Below are positions 9,211-18,373 of a DNA stretch of 64,000 nt, one piece after another. Every line of letters starts with the position of its first letter. Position 1 is the first letter of the stretch. Below the pieces are notes generated by a model. That model saw only the letters and a program-made list of their open reading frames with translations, made no database searches and was not told the DNA's origin. The DNA is from Dyella_B sp036746095 (GTDB lineage Bacteria; Pseudomonadota; Gammaproteobacteria; Xanthomonadales; Rhodanobacteraceae). Made by a program: the position numbers and the translations under genes. The stretch lies in assembly GCF_036746095.1 (NCBI RefSeq), contig NZ_DAIOEU010000006.1, forward strand, positions 61,185 to 125,184. The letters are read 5' to 3'.

Positions 9211-9603
9211 GTTGATCTCTCCCTGGAGTCGCCGTCCATCGTTAACGGTGCAAGAGTCGGCGCATGACAAAGTGCGAAGGTCACGCCCGTGGTACATGGC
9301 CTAGGTGCGACAGTCGCGCGTGTACGGTTCAGCCCCTTAAGGCGGGACGTTCTTTGCGAACCGCAGCGATCAAATTAGCTGACAACGATTTGGTAACAAT
9401 CGGATAGCGCTTAATTTGATGTGAGGGATGACTTCAATGCGATTGAAGTTGACCGATAAAGCGGATACGCGCAATGCAGCACGTACGCGTACTAGAGTGA
9501 GATCGGTCAGAGGGAGATCAATCAGCGTGTCGGGAAAGCGGTGCGACAGCTTGGGGATAAAGAACAGGGCGACAACATCGCCCTGTTCGCAAAAAGAGCA
9601 GGT
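9211..9603. other. Intergenic region upstream of the Oar-like receptor
   Basis: This 393-bp gap contains the receptor's ribosome-binding site (about 9216-9222, minus strand) and presumably its promoter. The stretch 9360-9420 is clearly A+T richer than its surroundings. The DUF1993 gene ends at its right side. No small gene was convincing. Confidence 0.5.
9369..9420. promoter_or_regulatory. Possible operator: two nested inverted repeats upstream of the Oar-like receptor
   Basis: Outer arms ATCAAATTAGC (9369-9379) and GCTTAATTTGAT (9409-9420) flank an inner pair CGATT (9386-9390) and AATCG (9398-9402). The symmetry and A+T richness suggest a regulator site or promoter about 160-210 bp before the TTG start. 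No matching second copy was found, so this rests on shape alone. Confidence 0.3.
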
Positions 9604-10110
9604 TCACTGCTTGCCGATGAAATCCTGCTTGCCGATATGCGTACCAGCCTCACGCAGGATCGCGTACGCCGTCGTGCAATGAAAGAACAAATTCGGAATC
9701 ACGAAGTGCAGCAAATAAGCCTGTCCTTCAAAATGCTGTTCGCCATTGCGCGACTTGATGGTGATGGCGCGCGTTTCGCTGCCGTCCACCTGCTCGGGCT
9801 TGAAGCTCTTGATGTAGTCGATCGCGCGTTCGATGCGCGAATAGAGTTCGTCGAACGAGGTTTCGTTGTCTTCGAACTTCAGCGGATCGACGCCGGCCAG
9901 GCGCGCGGTGCCGTTCTTGGCCATGTCGGTGGCGATCTGCACCTGCTTGACCAGTGGCAGCATGTCGGGGATGAGGCGGGTTTGCAGCATTACCGAACCT
10001 TCCACGTTCTTTTCCTTGGCGTGTTTTTCGCCGAGCTTGAGCACGTGGTTGAGGTTGGTCAGTGCGCGTACGAACAGCGGTACGGAGGCTTGGTACATCG
10101 AGAGACTCAT
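9604..10110 (-). CDS. DUF1993 family protein
   Basis: A 168-aa soluble protein starting MSLSMYQASVPLFVRALTNL, the usual opening of DUF1993, with later HFVIPNLFFHCTTAYAILREAG containing the conserved histidines of this DinB-like helical fold. The biochemical role is unknown. The start overlaps the stop of the upstream MFS gene as ATGA (10107-10110), so the two are probably translationally coupled. Confidence 0.88.
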   Translation of the reverse strand: MSLSMYQASVPLFVRALTNLNHVLKLGEKHAKEKNVEGSVMLQTRLIPDMLPLVKQVQIATDMAKNGTARLAGVDPLKFEDNETSFDELYSRIERAIDYIKSFKPEQVDGSETRAITIKSRNGEQHFEGQAYLLHFVIPNLFFHCTTAYAILREAGTHIGKQDFIGKQ

Positions 10111-11453
10111 GGGGATGACTCCGGTTGATGATGCGGGAGATGATCGTGCGTACATACGTCAGCTACGGGTGACAGTTCGCTAGGCGACGGCGCTGGCTGC
10201 GCGTCCGACGGTTGCGTGGGATGAACATGGCGGATCGCATAGCCGGCAATGACGGTCGCGGCGGCAAGCAACACCGCGGCCAGCACGAAAGCGATGCCAG
10301 GCAGATGCATGGGGGCGTGGTTGCTGATGAACAACCCGAACAGGTTGGCGAACAGCGCCGGGCCGAAGATGCCGGCCAGGCTCGCCAGGCTGCTCAACGC
10401 ACCTTGCAGGCGCCCTTGTTCGTGCGGATCCACTTGCTGGGTCATCAGCGCCTGTGCCGGCGGCCCGGAGAGCCCGCCAAGGCAGAGGAACGGAATGCCC
10501 ACCAGGAACATCCACCCCACCGGCGAAAAGCCGAAGAACAGATAGCCGACCACGCATAGCGGCAGGCCGATCATGATCAGGCGCCGCTCGCCGAGTTTCG
10601 GCATCAAGCGGCGCACCAGCACGGCCTGCACGATACCGCTGCAAAGGCCGACGAAGGCGAGCGTGTATCCCACTGCCTGCGTGCCCCAGCCGTAGCGGTA
10701 ATCGGCGTAGAGCACATAGGTGGAGTTGAGCGAGAACTGCGCCAGGTTGATCAGGAAATACACCGAGGCCAGCGCGAAGACTTGCGGATAGCGCCGCAAC
10801 AGCACGAGTGCGCCGAACGGATTGGCATGGCTCCAATCGAAGCGCTTGCTGCGGCGTTCCGGCGGCAGCGATTCCGGCAGCACGAAGAAGCCGTAGCAGA
10901 AGTTGATCAATGAAAGCCCGGCTGCCACCCAGAACGGCAGCCGGATGTTGAGGTGGCCAAGCAGGCCACCCAGCGCGGGACCGGTAATGAAGCCGATGGC
11001 AAACGCCGCGCCCAATGCACCGTAGGCCGCGGCGCGTTTTTCCCGCGGCACGATGTCGGCAATGTAGGCGTTGGCGGTGGAGAAGCTCGCCGCGCAGATG
11101 CCCGATACCAGGCGCCCCACGAACAACAGCCATACCGTCGGCGCCAGTGCGATCACGATGAAATCGACCCCCAGGCCAAAGCTGGAGATCAGGATCACCG
11201 TGCGACGGCCGAAGCGATCCGACAAGGTGCCTTGCACCGGCGAGAAGATGAATTGCATCAGCATGAAGGTGGTGCTGATCGCACCCACCCATACGGCTGC
11301 CTGCGCCATGCTGCCGCCGATCAATTCCACGATCAGGTGCGGCAGTACCGGGATGATGATGCCGAAGGCCAGCATGTCCAGCATCACCGTCACGAAGATG
11401 AAGGCGAACGCGGCTTTTTGGCGAGAAGGAGGAGCGGAGGGTGCAGAGTCCAT
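10107..11453 (-). CDS. MFS drug exporter, TetA/Bcr-like
   Basis: A 448-aa, 12-TM major facilitator. Motif A between TM2 and TM3 reads SPVQGTLSDRFGRR, and the motif LGGLLGH/GPALGG (motif C) marks drug:H+ antiporters; the closest style is the tetracycline-exporter (TCR/TetA) group. Substrate is not predictable. The start MDSAPSAPP was chosen because the residues before it are not membrane-protein-like. The C-terminus has an unusual hydrophilic tail with several histidines (HVHP, THDHLPHHQ). The stop overlaps the DUF1993 start by 4 bp. Confidence 0.88.
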   Translation of the reverse strand: MDSAPSAPPSRQKAAFAFIFVTVMLDMLAFGIIIPVLPHLIVELIGGSMAQAAVWVGAISTTFMLMQFIFSPVQGTLSDRFGRRTVILISSFGLGVDFIVIALAPTVWLLFVGRLVSGICAASFSTANAYIADIVPREKRAAAYGALGAAFAIGFITGPALGGLLGHLNIRLPFWVAAGLSLINFCYGFFVLPESLPPERRSKRFDWSHANPFGALVLLRRYPQVFALASVYFLINLAQFSLNSTYVLYADYRYGWGTQAVGYTLAFVGLCSGIVQAVLVRRLMPKLGERRLIMIGLPLCVVGYLFFGFSPVGWMFLVGIPFLCLGGLSGPPAQALMTQQVDPHEQGRLQGALSSLASLAGIFGPALFANLFGLFISNHAPMHLPGIAFVLAAVLLAAATVIAGYAIRHVHPTQPSDAQPAPSPSELSPVADVCTHDHLPHHQPESSP

Positions 11454-11563
11454 GCGGGGAGCGCGGATCGCCAGTGTGTAGGGCCAAAGCCGCAACGATA
11501 GCCGATGCCGTGTTGCTTGGCATGGGCGGGAAGTGGAGGAAATGTCGCGGGTCTTCTGCCCGC

Positions 11564-11578
11564 TCCCTCCGGGAGGGG
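11564..11578. repeat. Small GC hairpin
   Basis: CTCCCTCC next to GGGAGGG forms a tight palindrome in the gap between the EF-hand gene and the MFS gene. It resembles a fragment of the GAGAGG repeat family seen at 28541, 38893 and 54447. Confidence 0.45.
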
Positions 11579-11587
11579 CTCAAAGCA

Positions 11588-11914
11588 TCACCGTGGCGGC
11601 TGCATCAATTCCTGCGGGCTCAGGTACCCGTCATGGTTGCGGTCCAGCCGATGGAACTCCCCGCGCAGGTTGTCCTGCCACGTTTTGAGCGCGATTGCCC
11701 TGCCGTGCCCGCCGGGCAGCTCGTCCGGTTCCAGCACGCCATCATGGTTGAGATCGCGGCGATGGAAGCCCTCACTCATGTAGGCCACGTATTCGGCCTC
11801 GCTGACGCGCCCGTCGCCGTTGCTGTCCATGGCCTGGAACAGGCCGGCCGCCGTGTGCTGCGCAAGCGCCGCGCAAGGCAGCGCCAGCAGCAGAAGCCAC
11901 CGGTTCAAGCGCAT
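11588..11914 (-). CDS. Secreted EF-hand calcium-binding protein
   Basis: A 108-aa protein with a signal peptide (MRLNRWLLLLALPCAALAQ) and three EF-hand loops: DSNGDGRVSEAE (residues 30-41), DLNHDGVLEPDE (54-65) and DRNHDGYLSPQE (91-102). Each loop has acidic residues at positions 1, 3 (or N), 5 and 12, so Ca2+ binding is plausible. It acts in the periplasm or outside the cell; the partner is unknown. The ATG overlaps the last base of the folE stop (TGATG), which points to coupling with folE. A long frame runs upstream through folE in another phase and is not real. Confidence 0.85.
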   Translation of the reverse strand: MRLNRWLLLLALPCAALAQHTAAGLFQAMDSNGDGRVSEAEYVAYMSEGFHRRDLNHDGVLEPDELPGGHGRAIALKTWQDNLRGEFHRLDRNHDGYLSPQELMQPPR

Positions 11915-12513
11915 CAGCGCCGGCCGCCGTGGATGCCGATGAAATCCAGGAACTCGGCGCGGGTGCGGGCGTCCTCGCGAAAGGCGCCAAGCATCTGGCT
12001 GGTGACCATCGATACGCCGCGCTTGTGCACGCCGCGCGTGGTCATGCATTCGTGGCTGGCATCCACCACCACGGCGACGCCGGCGGGATGGAGGTTCTCC
12101 TGGATGCAGCGCGCGATTTCGGCGGTCATCTTTTCCTGTACCTGGAAGCGGCGCGCGTATGCATCTACTACGCGTGCCAGCTTGCTGATGCCCACCACGC
12201 GGTTGGTGGGCAGATAGCCCACGTGCGCGCGTCCGATGATCGGCGCCATGTGGTGTTCGCAATGGCTTTCGAATTCGATGTCGCGCAGCACGACCATTTC
12301 GTCGTAGCCGGCCACTTCCTCGAAAGTGCGCCGCAGGTATTCGCCCGGATCGATCTGGTAGCCGCTGAACCAGTCGCGATAGGCCTTGACGACGCGGCGC
12401 GGCGTATCGAGCAGGCCTTCGCGTTGCGGATTCTCGCCGGCCCAGCGCAGCAGGGTGCGCACCGCCTCTTCGGCTTGTTCGCGGGTGACGTCGGTGGGCT
12501 CGTGCTCGCTCAT
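11914..12513 (-). CDS. folE: GTP cyclohydrolase I
   Basis: A 199-aa enzyme converting GTP to 7,8-dihydroneopterin triphosphate, the first step of tetrahydrofolate synthesis. The zinc ligands are visible in ESHCEHHMAP and HECMTTRG, and the substrate-site motifs GYLPTNRVVGISKLARVVD and FQVQEKMTAEIA are intact. The start MSEHEPTD is preceded by AAGGAAA; an in-frame ATG 17 codons upstream is less likely. The next gene on the same strand, the EF-hand protein, is coupled to it. Confidence 0.96.
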   Translation of the reverse strand: MSEHEPTDVTREQAEEAVRTLLRWAGENPQREGLLDTPRRVVKAYRDWFSGYQIDPGEYLRRTFEEVAGYDEMVVLRDIEFESHCEHHMAPIIGRAHVGYLPTNRVVGISKLARVVDAYARRFQVQEKMTAEIARCIQENLHPAGVAVVVDASHECMTTRGVHKRGVSMVTSQMLGAFREDARTRAEFLDFIGIHGGRR

Positions 12514-12608
12514 GCGGCTTTCCTTGATGCGGATTCGAGCCTCCAAGTGTAACGCTCGCGTCAAGATGATAGGGTTCCGGGCCTGCCTGACTCCCCACCA
12601 GGACTCCC

Positions 12609-13424
12609 ATGACCCGATCCATCAACCGCGATACCCGGCTCTGCATGTCCCTGTCCGGCCGTCCGGGCAACTTCGGCACGCGCTTCCAGAATTATTTGTA
12701 CGAAGCGCTGGACTTGAACTATGTCTACAAGGCGTTCACCACGCACGACCTTCCCGCCGCGATCGGCGGCATCCGTGCCCTGGGCATTCGCGGTTGCGCG
12801 GTATCGATGCCGTTCAAGGAGGCATGCATGACGCTGGTCGACAGCATCGACGATTCAGCCGCGGCGATCGCTTCCGTCAATACCATCGTCAACGACGATG
12901 GCCACCTGCGTGCCTACAACACCGATTACCTCGCCGTACGCAGCCTGATCGAACAGCATGGCCTTGGCACTGACTTGCACCTGGCCTTGCGTGGCAGCGG
13001 TGGCATGGCGAAGGCGGTGGTTTGTGCGTTTCGCGATGCCGGCTTCAGGCAAGGACATGTCGTGGCGCGCAATGAAACGACAGGGCGAAACCTCGCGCAA
13101 ACCAGTGGCTTCGGTTGGGTGCCTGATATGTCGAGTGTGCAAGCCGATCTGTTGATCAACGTGACGCCGATTGGCATGGAAGGGCCCGAAAGCGATCAAT
13201 TTGCGTTCCAGCAAGACGCTGTGGAGCGCGCGAAAGCCGTGTTCGACGTGGTCGCGTTGCCGGCGGAAACACCGCTGATCAAGCTGGCGCGGTCGCTGGG
13301 CAAGCCGGTGATTACCGGTGCGGAAGTGATCGTGTTGCAGGCGGTGGAGCAGTTTGTGCTGTATACCGGCGTGCGGCCGGATGATGTGTTGATCGCACGT
13401 GCGGCAGAGCATGCGTTGAGTTGA
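12609..13424 (+). CDS. Shikimate 5-dehydrogenase-like protein (SdhL/HI0607 type)
   Basis: A 271-aa NADP-dependent dehydrogenase homologue. The N-terminal domain carries SMPFKEA with the conserved lysine, and TIVNDDGHLRAYNTDYLA with the conserved Asn/Asp pair. The nucleotide-binding turn reads RGSGGMAKAV instead of the usual GxGGxxxA with a leading glycine. The SMPFKE signature fits the shikimate dehydrogenase-like group rather than housekeeping AroE, so a side role is possible. It is transcribed divergently from folE, 95 bp away. Confidence 0.85.
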   Translation: MTRSINRDTRLCMSLSGRPGNFGTRFQNYLYEALDLNYVYKAFTTHDLPAAIGGIRALGIRGCAVSMPFKEACMTLVDSIDDSAAAIASVNTIVNDDGHLRAYNTDYLAVRSLIEQHGLGTDLHLALRGSGGMAKAVVCAFRDAGFRQGHVVARNETTGRNLAQTSGFGWVPDMSSVQADLLINVTPIGMEGPESDQFAFQQDAVERAKAVFDVVALPAETPLIKLARSLGKPVITGAEVIVLQAVEQFVLYTGVRPDDVLIARAAEHALS

Positions 13425-13484
13425 TGGTTTCAGAATGAGGTAGGGATACCTGCGTGGCTTTTGGTCAAGTCCATTCGTGCCTTG

Positions 13485-13514
13485 CCGTCACTCGGGCGAA
13501 AGCCGGAATGACGA
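13485..13514. repeat. Single arm of the GTCATTCC palindrome family
   Basis: One diverged unit (GTCACTCGGGCGAAAGCCGG followed by AATGACG) between the shikimate dehydrogenase-like gene and rmuC, which converge here. It may also serve as a bidirectional stop for transcription. Confidence 0.6.
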
Positions 13515-13572
13515 CAAGCAAGACTTGCCCGCCTGGAGGTCGACGAGGGCCTGCGCTAAAGGGCGACTGGCT

Positions 13573-14931
13573 TCAATCCTCCACCACTTCCTCGTCACTG
13601 CTCATCGACTCGCCCAACAACTGCTGCGCCTGTTCCCCCGGCAGCGTTTCCACATCACGCAGCTTGCGCTCGATCGCGCGCGTACGTATCGCGGTCTTGT
13701 CGATATGCCGGCTGGCCTCATCGAGTTTCTTGCGCACCATCGTCAGCACGTCGCCGAACTTGCCGAACTCGCTCTTCACCGCACCCAGCAGCTGCCACAC
13801 TTCGCTGCTGCGCTTCTGGATCGCCAGCGTGCGGAAGCCCATCTGCAAGCTGTTGAGAATGGCCGAGAGCGTGGTGGGGCCAGCGACGATCACGCGCTGC
13901 TCGCGTTGCAGGCTGTCGAACAGTCCGGGCCGGCGGATGATTTCCGCGTACAGGCCTTCGGTAGGCAGGAACAGGATCGCGAAATCGGTGGTGGTGGGCG
14001 GGGCGATGTATTTGGCGCGGATGGTCCTGGCTTCATCGCGCACGCGACGTTCCAACGCGGCGGCGGCGCGTTCCATCGCTTCCACGTCTGCCTCTTGTTG
14101 GGCATCGAGCAGGCGTTCGTAATCTTCGCGCGGGAATTTCGCGTCGATCGGCAGCCACACCTGGTCGTCGCGATCGCCGCCGGGCAGGCGGATGGCGAAT
14201 TCCACGCGTTCGTCAGAACCCGGCACGGTGGCGACGTTGGCGGCGTACTGCTCGGGCGTGAGCATTTGATCCAGTAGCGCAGCCAGCTGCATTTCGCCCA
14301 GGATGCCGCGCGTTTTCACATTGCTCAGCACGCGCTTGAGATCGCCCACGCCGCTGGCCAGCGATTGCATTTCGCCCAGGCCGCGCTGCACGGCTTCCAA
14401 CCGCTCCGACACCAGCTTGAACGACTGGCCGAGTCGCGTTTCCAGCGTGGATTGCAGTTTTTCGTCCACCGTGGCGCGCATCTGCTCCAGCTTGGCGGCG
14501 TTGTCCTGCTGGATCGCGGTGAGCTTGGTTTCCAGTGTGGTGCGTACTTCGCCGAGACGCTTTTCGTTGTCGGCAGTGAGTGTTCCCAACTGCTGCTTCT
14601 GCTGGTCGCCAAGCTGCTTGAGGGTGCTGGCCAGTTCTTCGCGGCCGCGGCGCGCCTCTTCGATCAGGCGCTGCGAGAGCGTCTGCAGGCCTGTATCCGT
14701 GCGTTCGGTCAAGGCATCCAGGCGCTGGCCGAACTGTGCCAGGGCCTGGTTCTGCTCGTTGCGCCCGGCGCGGTGTTCTTGGGCGAGCGCTTCGCGCAAG
14801 TGGCGGAGGTCGTCCTTCAAGCTGTCCAGGCGTGCCTGCAGGCCGGCATCACCGCGTCCACGCAGCAGAACGATCACCTGCAAGATCAGCAGGAGCACAA
14901 GCAAGGCTAGCGAAATGTCGATGACGGGCAT
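13573..14931 (-). CDS. rmuC: DNA recombination protein RmuC
   Basis: A 452-aa protein with an N-terminal membrane anchor (ISLALLVLLLILQVIVLLRG), a long coiled coil rich in Gln, Glu and Leu up to about residue 190, and the RmuC domain with VEFAIRLPG, LPIDAKFPREDYERL and AILFLPTEGLYAEI. RmuC limits inversions at short repeats and is thought to be a nuclease of the PD-(D/E)XK fold. That activity is interesting here given the many short inverted repeats of the window. The start MPVIDISL was preferred over a longer frame that precedes the anchor with non-conserved residues. Confidence 0.92.
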   Translation of the reverse strand: MPVIDISLALLVLLLILQVIVLLRGRGDAGLQARLDSLKDDLRHLREALAQEHRAGRNEQNQALAQFGQRLDALTERTDTGLQTLSQRLIEEARRGREELASTLKQLGDQQKQQLGTLTADNEKRLGEVRTTLETKLTAIQQDNAAKLEQMRATVDEKLQSTLETRLGQSFKLVSERLEAVQRGLGEMQSLASGVGDLKRVLSNVKTRGILGEMQLAALLDQMLTPEQYAANVATVPGSDERVEFAIRLPGGDRDDQVWLPIDAKFPREDYERLLDAQQEADVEAMERAAAALERRVRDEARTIRAKYIAPPTTTDFAILFLPTEGLYAEIIRRPGLFDSLQREQRVIVAGPTTLSAILNSLQMGFRTLAIQKRSSEVWQLLGAVKSEFGKFGDVLTMVRKKLDEASRHIDKTAIRTRAIERKLRDVETLPGEQAQQLLGESMSSDEEVVED

Positions 14932-15014
14932 GGCTGATTCCAAGGCTACAGGTGCACAGTTTACGCGCAGCGGTATCAATCGCTGAGACTTCCGGGCAGG
15001 GTAGTATCCGCGCC

Positions 15015-15671
15015 ATGTCATTCACGGGAGCCTGCGTGCACGCATCAACCGTCAGGGCGCGGCCGCTGGCTGCGCTGATCGCCGTTATCGCCTGGTTTGG
15101 CGTGTTCTTGCAGCTGTATCTGTCGCTGCGCCTGACCGGCGCGATGGGTATGAGCTTGGCGTGGGGCATGGCGATCTACCTCGGTTATTTCACCGTGCTC
15201 ACCAACCTGCTGGTTGGCGTAGCGATGACATGGCCGCTGGTGGCGCCGTCATCGGCATGCTCGGATTTCTTCGTGCGGCCGGTGGCGATCGGATGGGTCA
15301 CGGCCAGCATCGCCTTCGTGGGTATCGCCTATTTCGTGTTGCTGCGGCACGTGTGGAATCCGCAGGGCCTGCAGCTCGTGGCGGATGTGGTGATGCATTA
15401 CGTCGTGCCAGCGCTTGTAGTGATCTACAGCGTGACGGCGTTGAGGCATGCACCCTTGCGCTGGACGTCACCGCTTTGGTGGAGCTTGTACCCGATTGGC
15501 TATTTCGCGTACGTGCTGGTGCGCGGCGCATCGATCGGGCGCTACCCGTATCATTTCATCGACGTTTCCCAGCTGGGTTACGCGCTTGTCTTGCGCAATG
15601 CCGTGGTGCTGCTGGCGGCGTTCCTGGGCTTGTCGTACGGGTTGATGCTGTTGTGGCGAAGAGCGGGGTGA
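15015..15671 (+). CDS. Pr6Pr family membrane protein
   Basis: A 218-aa protein with six predicted membrane segments and the motifs YLGYFTVLTNLLVG and YHFIDVSQLGY typical of the Pr6Pr/FAR-17a-like family. Function is unknown. The start MSFTGAC was chosen because an earlier in-frame ATG adds polar residues that overlap the rmuC promoter region. It ends 6 bp from the end of the convergent rlmI gene. Confidence 0.85.
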   Translation: MSFTGACVHASTVRARPLAALIAVIAWFGVFLQLYLSLRLTGAMGMSLAWGMAIYLGYFTVLTNLLVGVAMTWPLVAPSSACSDFFVRPVAIGWVTASIAFVGIAYFVLLRHVWNPQGLQLVADVVMHYVVPALVVIYSVTALRHAPLRWTSPLWWSLYPIGYFAYVLVRGASIGRYPYHFIDVSQLGYALVLRNAVVLLAAFLGLSYGLMLLWRRAG

Positions 15672-15677
15672 TCCAAA

Positions 15678-16850
15678 TCAATCCACGCGGCAGATGATGG
15701 CCTTGAGGTAACGGCTTTCCGGCACATCGGTACGCACCGGGTGATCCGCGCCGGCACCGCGTACTTCCAGAATCTGGATTTCACGCCCTGCATTGAGCGC
15801 GACACGACGCAGCATTTCCAGGAAATCCGCTTCGCTGACCAATCCGGTGCAGGAGCATGTCAGCAACAAACCGCCCGGTGGAATAACGTCCAGCGCCAGC
15901 CGGTTCATCGCGAAGTATTTCTTCAGCGCATCGATTACCTTGGTGCGATCACGCGTGAGTTTGGCCGGATCGAGGATCACGGCATCGTATCGTTCGCCGT
16001 GGGCAACCGCCTGGCGCAACCATTCAAAAATGTCGGCCTGCTCGAAGCGAATGGAAAGACGATTGGCCTGGGCATTGGCGCGCGCAATGTCGAGAATGCC
16101 GGCATCCATATCCACACCGACCGCTTCGCGCGCACCGCCAGCCATCGCATGCACCGCAAAACCACCGGCATTGCAGCACAGGTCCAGCACGCGCCGGCCG
16201 CGCGCCAGTTCGGCAAAGCGGCGGCGATTTTCGCGCTGGTCGGCGAAGAAGCCCGTTTTATGTCCGTAACCGGGTGCGGCGTGGAAACGCAGGCCGTGTT
16301 CGTGCACCTCTACCGGTGCGGGCGCTTCCATGGGCCGGCAATCGAAGGATTCCTGCTTCTGCACGTGCGTCTCCGCGAACCAGTACAGGCGCGCGCCGGG
16401 AAACTGCTGCAGCAGCACGGCATGTATGGCATCACGGAACTTCCACATGCCGGCGGCGAAATACTCCACCACCAGGATGTCGTTGTAGCGATCCACGATC
16501 AGCCCGGACAGCCCATCGCCTTCGCTGTGCACGACGCGCCAGGCGTCGGTAACCGTGTCGAGCTGCAACAGCTCCCGCCGCAATTGCACGGCACGCTGGA
16601 TGCGTGCGGTGATCCACGCGGCATCAATGGTTTCATTTGCGTCGCAGGTAAGCAGGCGCAGCGCGATGCGCGCATGCCCGTTCCAGAAACCGCGCCCCAC
16701 GAAGCGGTCTTTCGCATCCACCACATCCACCACGCTACCCGGCGGAAGGCGCGATTCGGGCTTATGGACCTGCGCCGACCAGACCCAGGGATGGCCGGGC
16801 GTGCGGTCGGATTTGAGGCGGATAACGGGGAGGGCGGCGGGGGTATTCAT
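15678..16850 (-). CDS. rlmI: 23S rRNA (cytosine-C5)-methyltransferase, RlmI type
   Basis: A 390-aa SAM-dependent methyltransferase. It has an N-terminal PUA domain (HPWVWSAQV, GSVVDVVDAKDRFVGRGFWNG), a central EEHUD-like region, and a C-terminal Rossmann domain with LDLCCNAGGFAVHAMAGGA (SAM loop), DAVILDPAKL and the cysteine motif LLTCSCTG. RlmI methylates C1962 of 23S rRNA. The motif DPAK replaces the more usual DPPK/DPPxF. Start MNTPAAL was preferred because the PUA domain begins right after it. Confidence 0.9.
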   Translation of the reverse strand: MNTPAALPVIRLKSDRTPGHPWVWSAQVHKPESRLPPGSVVDVVDAKDRFVGRGFWNGHARIALRLLTCDANETIDAAWITARIQRAVQLRRELLQLDTVTDAWRVVHSEGDGLSGLIVDRYNDILVVEYFAAGMWKFRDAIHAVLLQQFPGARLYWFAETHVQKQESFDCRPMEAPAPVEVHEHGLRFHAAPGYGHKTGFFADQRENRRRFAELARGRRVLDLCCNAGGFAVHAMAGGAREAVGVDMDAGILDIARANAQANRLSIRFEQADIFEWLRQAVAHGERYDAVILDPAKLTRDRTKVIDALKKYFAMNRLALDVIPPGGLLLTCSCTGLVSEADFLEMLRRVALNAGREIQILEVRGAGADHPVRTDVPESRYLKAIICRVD

Positions 16851-16968
16851 CCGGCAATGATAGCGGTTTGTACCCAGCAACCTCACGGAAGCGACATGGG
16901 TCGAAAACCCCGGCATCGCCATGCAGGGGTGAGCAGAAATGTTGAGGTTCGCGCCTCGCCCAGAACCC

Positions 16969-17400
16969 TCAGCGCAACTTGAGCACCATCCACGCCAGCA
17001 GCGCCAGCAGATTCACGCCGAAATACGACATCGACGGCCCGCCAAACGCCAACCGCAACCCCTGGCTGCCGAAATGCCAGGCCAGTTCCGGATGCAGATG
17101 GATGGTGGTGAACAGGTTGATGTAGCCGCCGCAATGCAGTCCGTAGCTGAAGATCGGGGTGCCGAGCACCGGCAGCTGCAACAACTGTGCGATGCTGGAC
17201 AGATGAATGCCGCGCTCGCTGTTTTCCAGCAGCAGCACGCCGGCCACCAGCACGAAGGCATAGAGCGCGAACGCGATCAGCCCGATCGCCGCGCTGCGCA
17301 ACGGCCCGAACGCCAGCAAGCCCGGCAACAGCAGCACCATGCCGTAGAAACCGCCGGCCACTTCCAGGATACCGATCAGGCGAAACAGGATTTGACGCAT
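16969..17400 (-). CDS. Uncharacterised four-TM membrane protein
   Basis: A 143-aa hydrophobic protein with four probable membrane helices and no recognised domain. It begins MRQILFRLIGILEVAGGFYG, 23 bp downstream of the srkA stop, so it may be cotranscribed with srkA. Cys and His occur together in SYGLHCGGYINLFTTIHLH between helices three and four. No function is proposed. Confidence 0.75.
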   Translation of the reverse strand: MRQILFRLIGILEVAGGFYGMVLLLPGLLAFGPLRSAAIGLIAFALYAFVLVAGVLLLENSERGIHLSSIAQLLQLPVLGTPIFSYGLHCGGYINLFTTIHLHPELAWHFGSQGLRLAFGGPSMSYFGVNLLALLAWMVLKLR

Positions 17401-17423
17401 GCAATACCCCAAAGGAAAAACAA

Positions 17424-18371
17424 TTATTCGAATTCGTCGGCCTGCTCGTGCAGGTCCGTGATGTGCTGTTCCCACCAGCGCGGTTCGGCGGCGAACGGAA
17501 ATGCCGCTGGAAACGCAGGATCGTGCCAGCGCGCGGCGATCCAGCCAGCATAATGCACTTGCCGCATGGCACGCAGCGCAGGAACCAAGGCAAGTTCGGC
17601 GTGATCGAAGTCACGCATCGACATATAACCTTCCAGCAGCGCGTCCATCGCGCGCTCGTCGTGGGCCAGCATCCACAGATCCTGCACCGCCGGCCCCATG
17701 CGCGCGTCATCGAGATCCACGAAGTGCGGGCCGTCATCGGTCCACAACACATTGCCGGGATGGCAATCGCCGTGCAGGCGCAGTGCGCGTACCGGGCCGA
17801 CGGCGTCCAAGCGCATCGCGACCAGTCGATCGATGCGCTCGACGGCATGGCGATACCGATCATGCGAGCTCGAAGGGAGCAGCGTGGAGGCCAGCACGTT
17901 CCGCATCGGTTGTGCGATCAAGGTCTCGCGATCGATACGGCCGCGATGCGCGAAGGTGCCGCGCGCACCAACGCTGTGCATGCGCGCAATCAGGCGTCCA
18001 AGCCATTCCAATTGATCGGCCGATTCCAGCGATGGTGCGCGGCCGCCATGTCGTGGCGACAAGGTATAGCGAAACCCGTCGTGATGCAGCAGCGTGCGTC
18101 CTGCGAACGACAGCGGCGCAACGAGCGGCAGTTCGGCGTCGGCCAATTCACGCGCAAACGCGTGTTCTTCCAGAATGGCCGCATCGCTCCAGCGTCCGGG
18201 GCGATAGAACTTGGCGATCACCGGCCGGGTGTCTTCCAGGCCGACTTGCCATACCCGGTTTTCGTAGCTGTTCAGCGCCAGCAATCGACCGTCCGGCCAT
18301 AGCCCGCAGGCAACGATGGCATCGAGCACCAGGTCGGGGGTGAGACGCGCGTACGGTGTTTCGTCGGGCAT
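17424..18371 (-). CDS. srkA: Stress response kinase A (YihE-like)
   Basis: A 315-aa aminoglycoside-phosphotransferase-fold kinase. The catalytic loop HGDCHPGNVLW and metal-binding FVDLDDARMGP are intact, and the N-lobe KFYRPGRWSD and EEHAFARELADAELPLVAPL match SrkA/YihE. In E. coli SrkA phosphorylates protein Ser/Thr and protects stressed cells. The start MPDETPYARLTPD is conserved in style for the family and leaves 2 bp after the thioesterase stop, so the two form an operon. Confidence 0.93.
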   Translation of the reverse strand: MPDETPYARLTPDLVLDAIVACGLWPDGRLLALNSYENRVWQVGLEDTRPVIAKFYRPGRWSDAAILEEHAFARELADAELPLVAPLSFAGRTLLHHDGFRYTLSPRHGGRAPSLESADQLEWLGRLIARMHSVGARGTFAHRGRIDRETLIAQPMRNVLASTLLPSSSHDRYRHAVERIDRLVAMRLDAVGPVRALRLHGDCHPGNVLWTDDGPHFVDLDDARMGPAVQDLWMLAHDERAMDALLEGYMSMRDFDHAELALVPALRAMRQVHYAGWIAARWHDPAFPAAFPFAAEPRWWEQHITDLHEQADEFE

Positions 18372-18373
18372 GC

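Noticed and set aside
11588..12679. A 363-codon open frame covering folE on the same strand
   Set aside because: Only its last 108 codons look like a protein (signal peptide and EF-hands). The upstream part is folE read in another phase.
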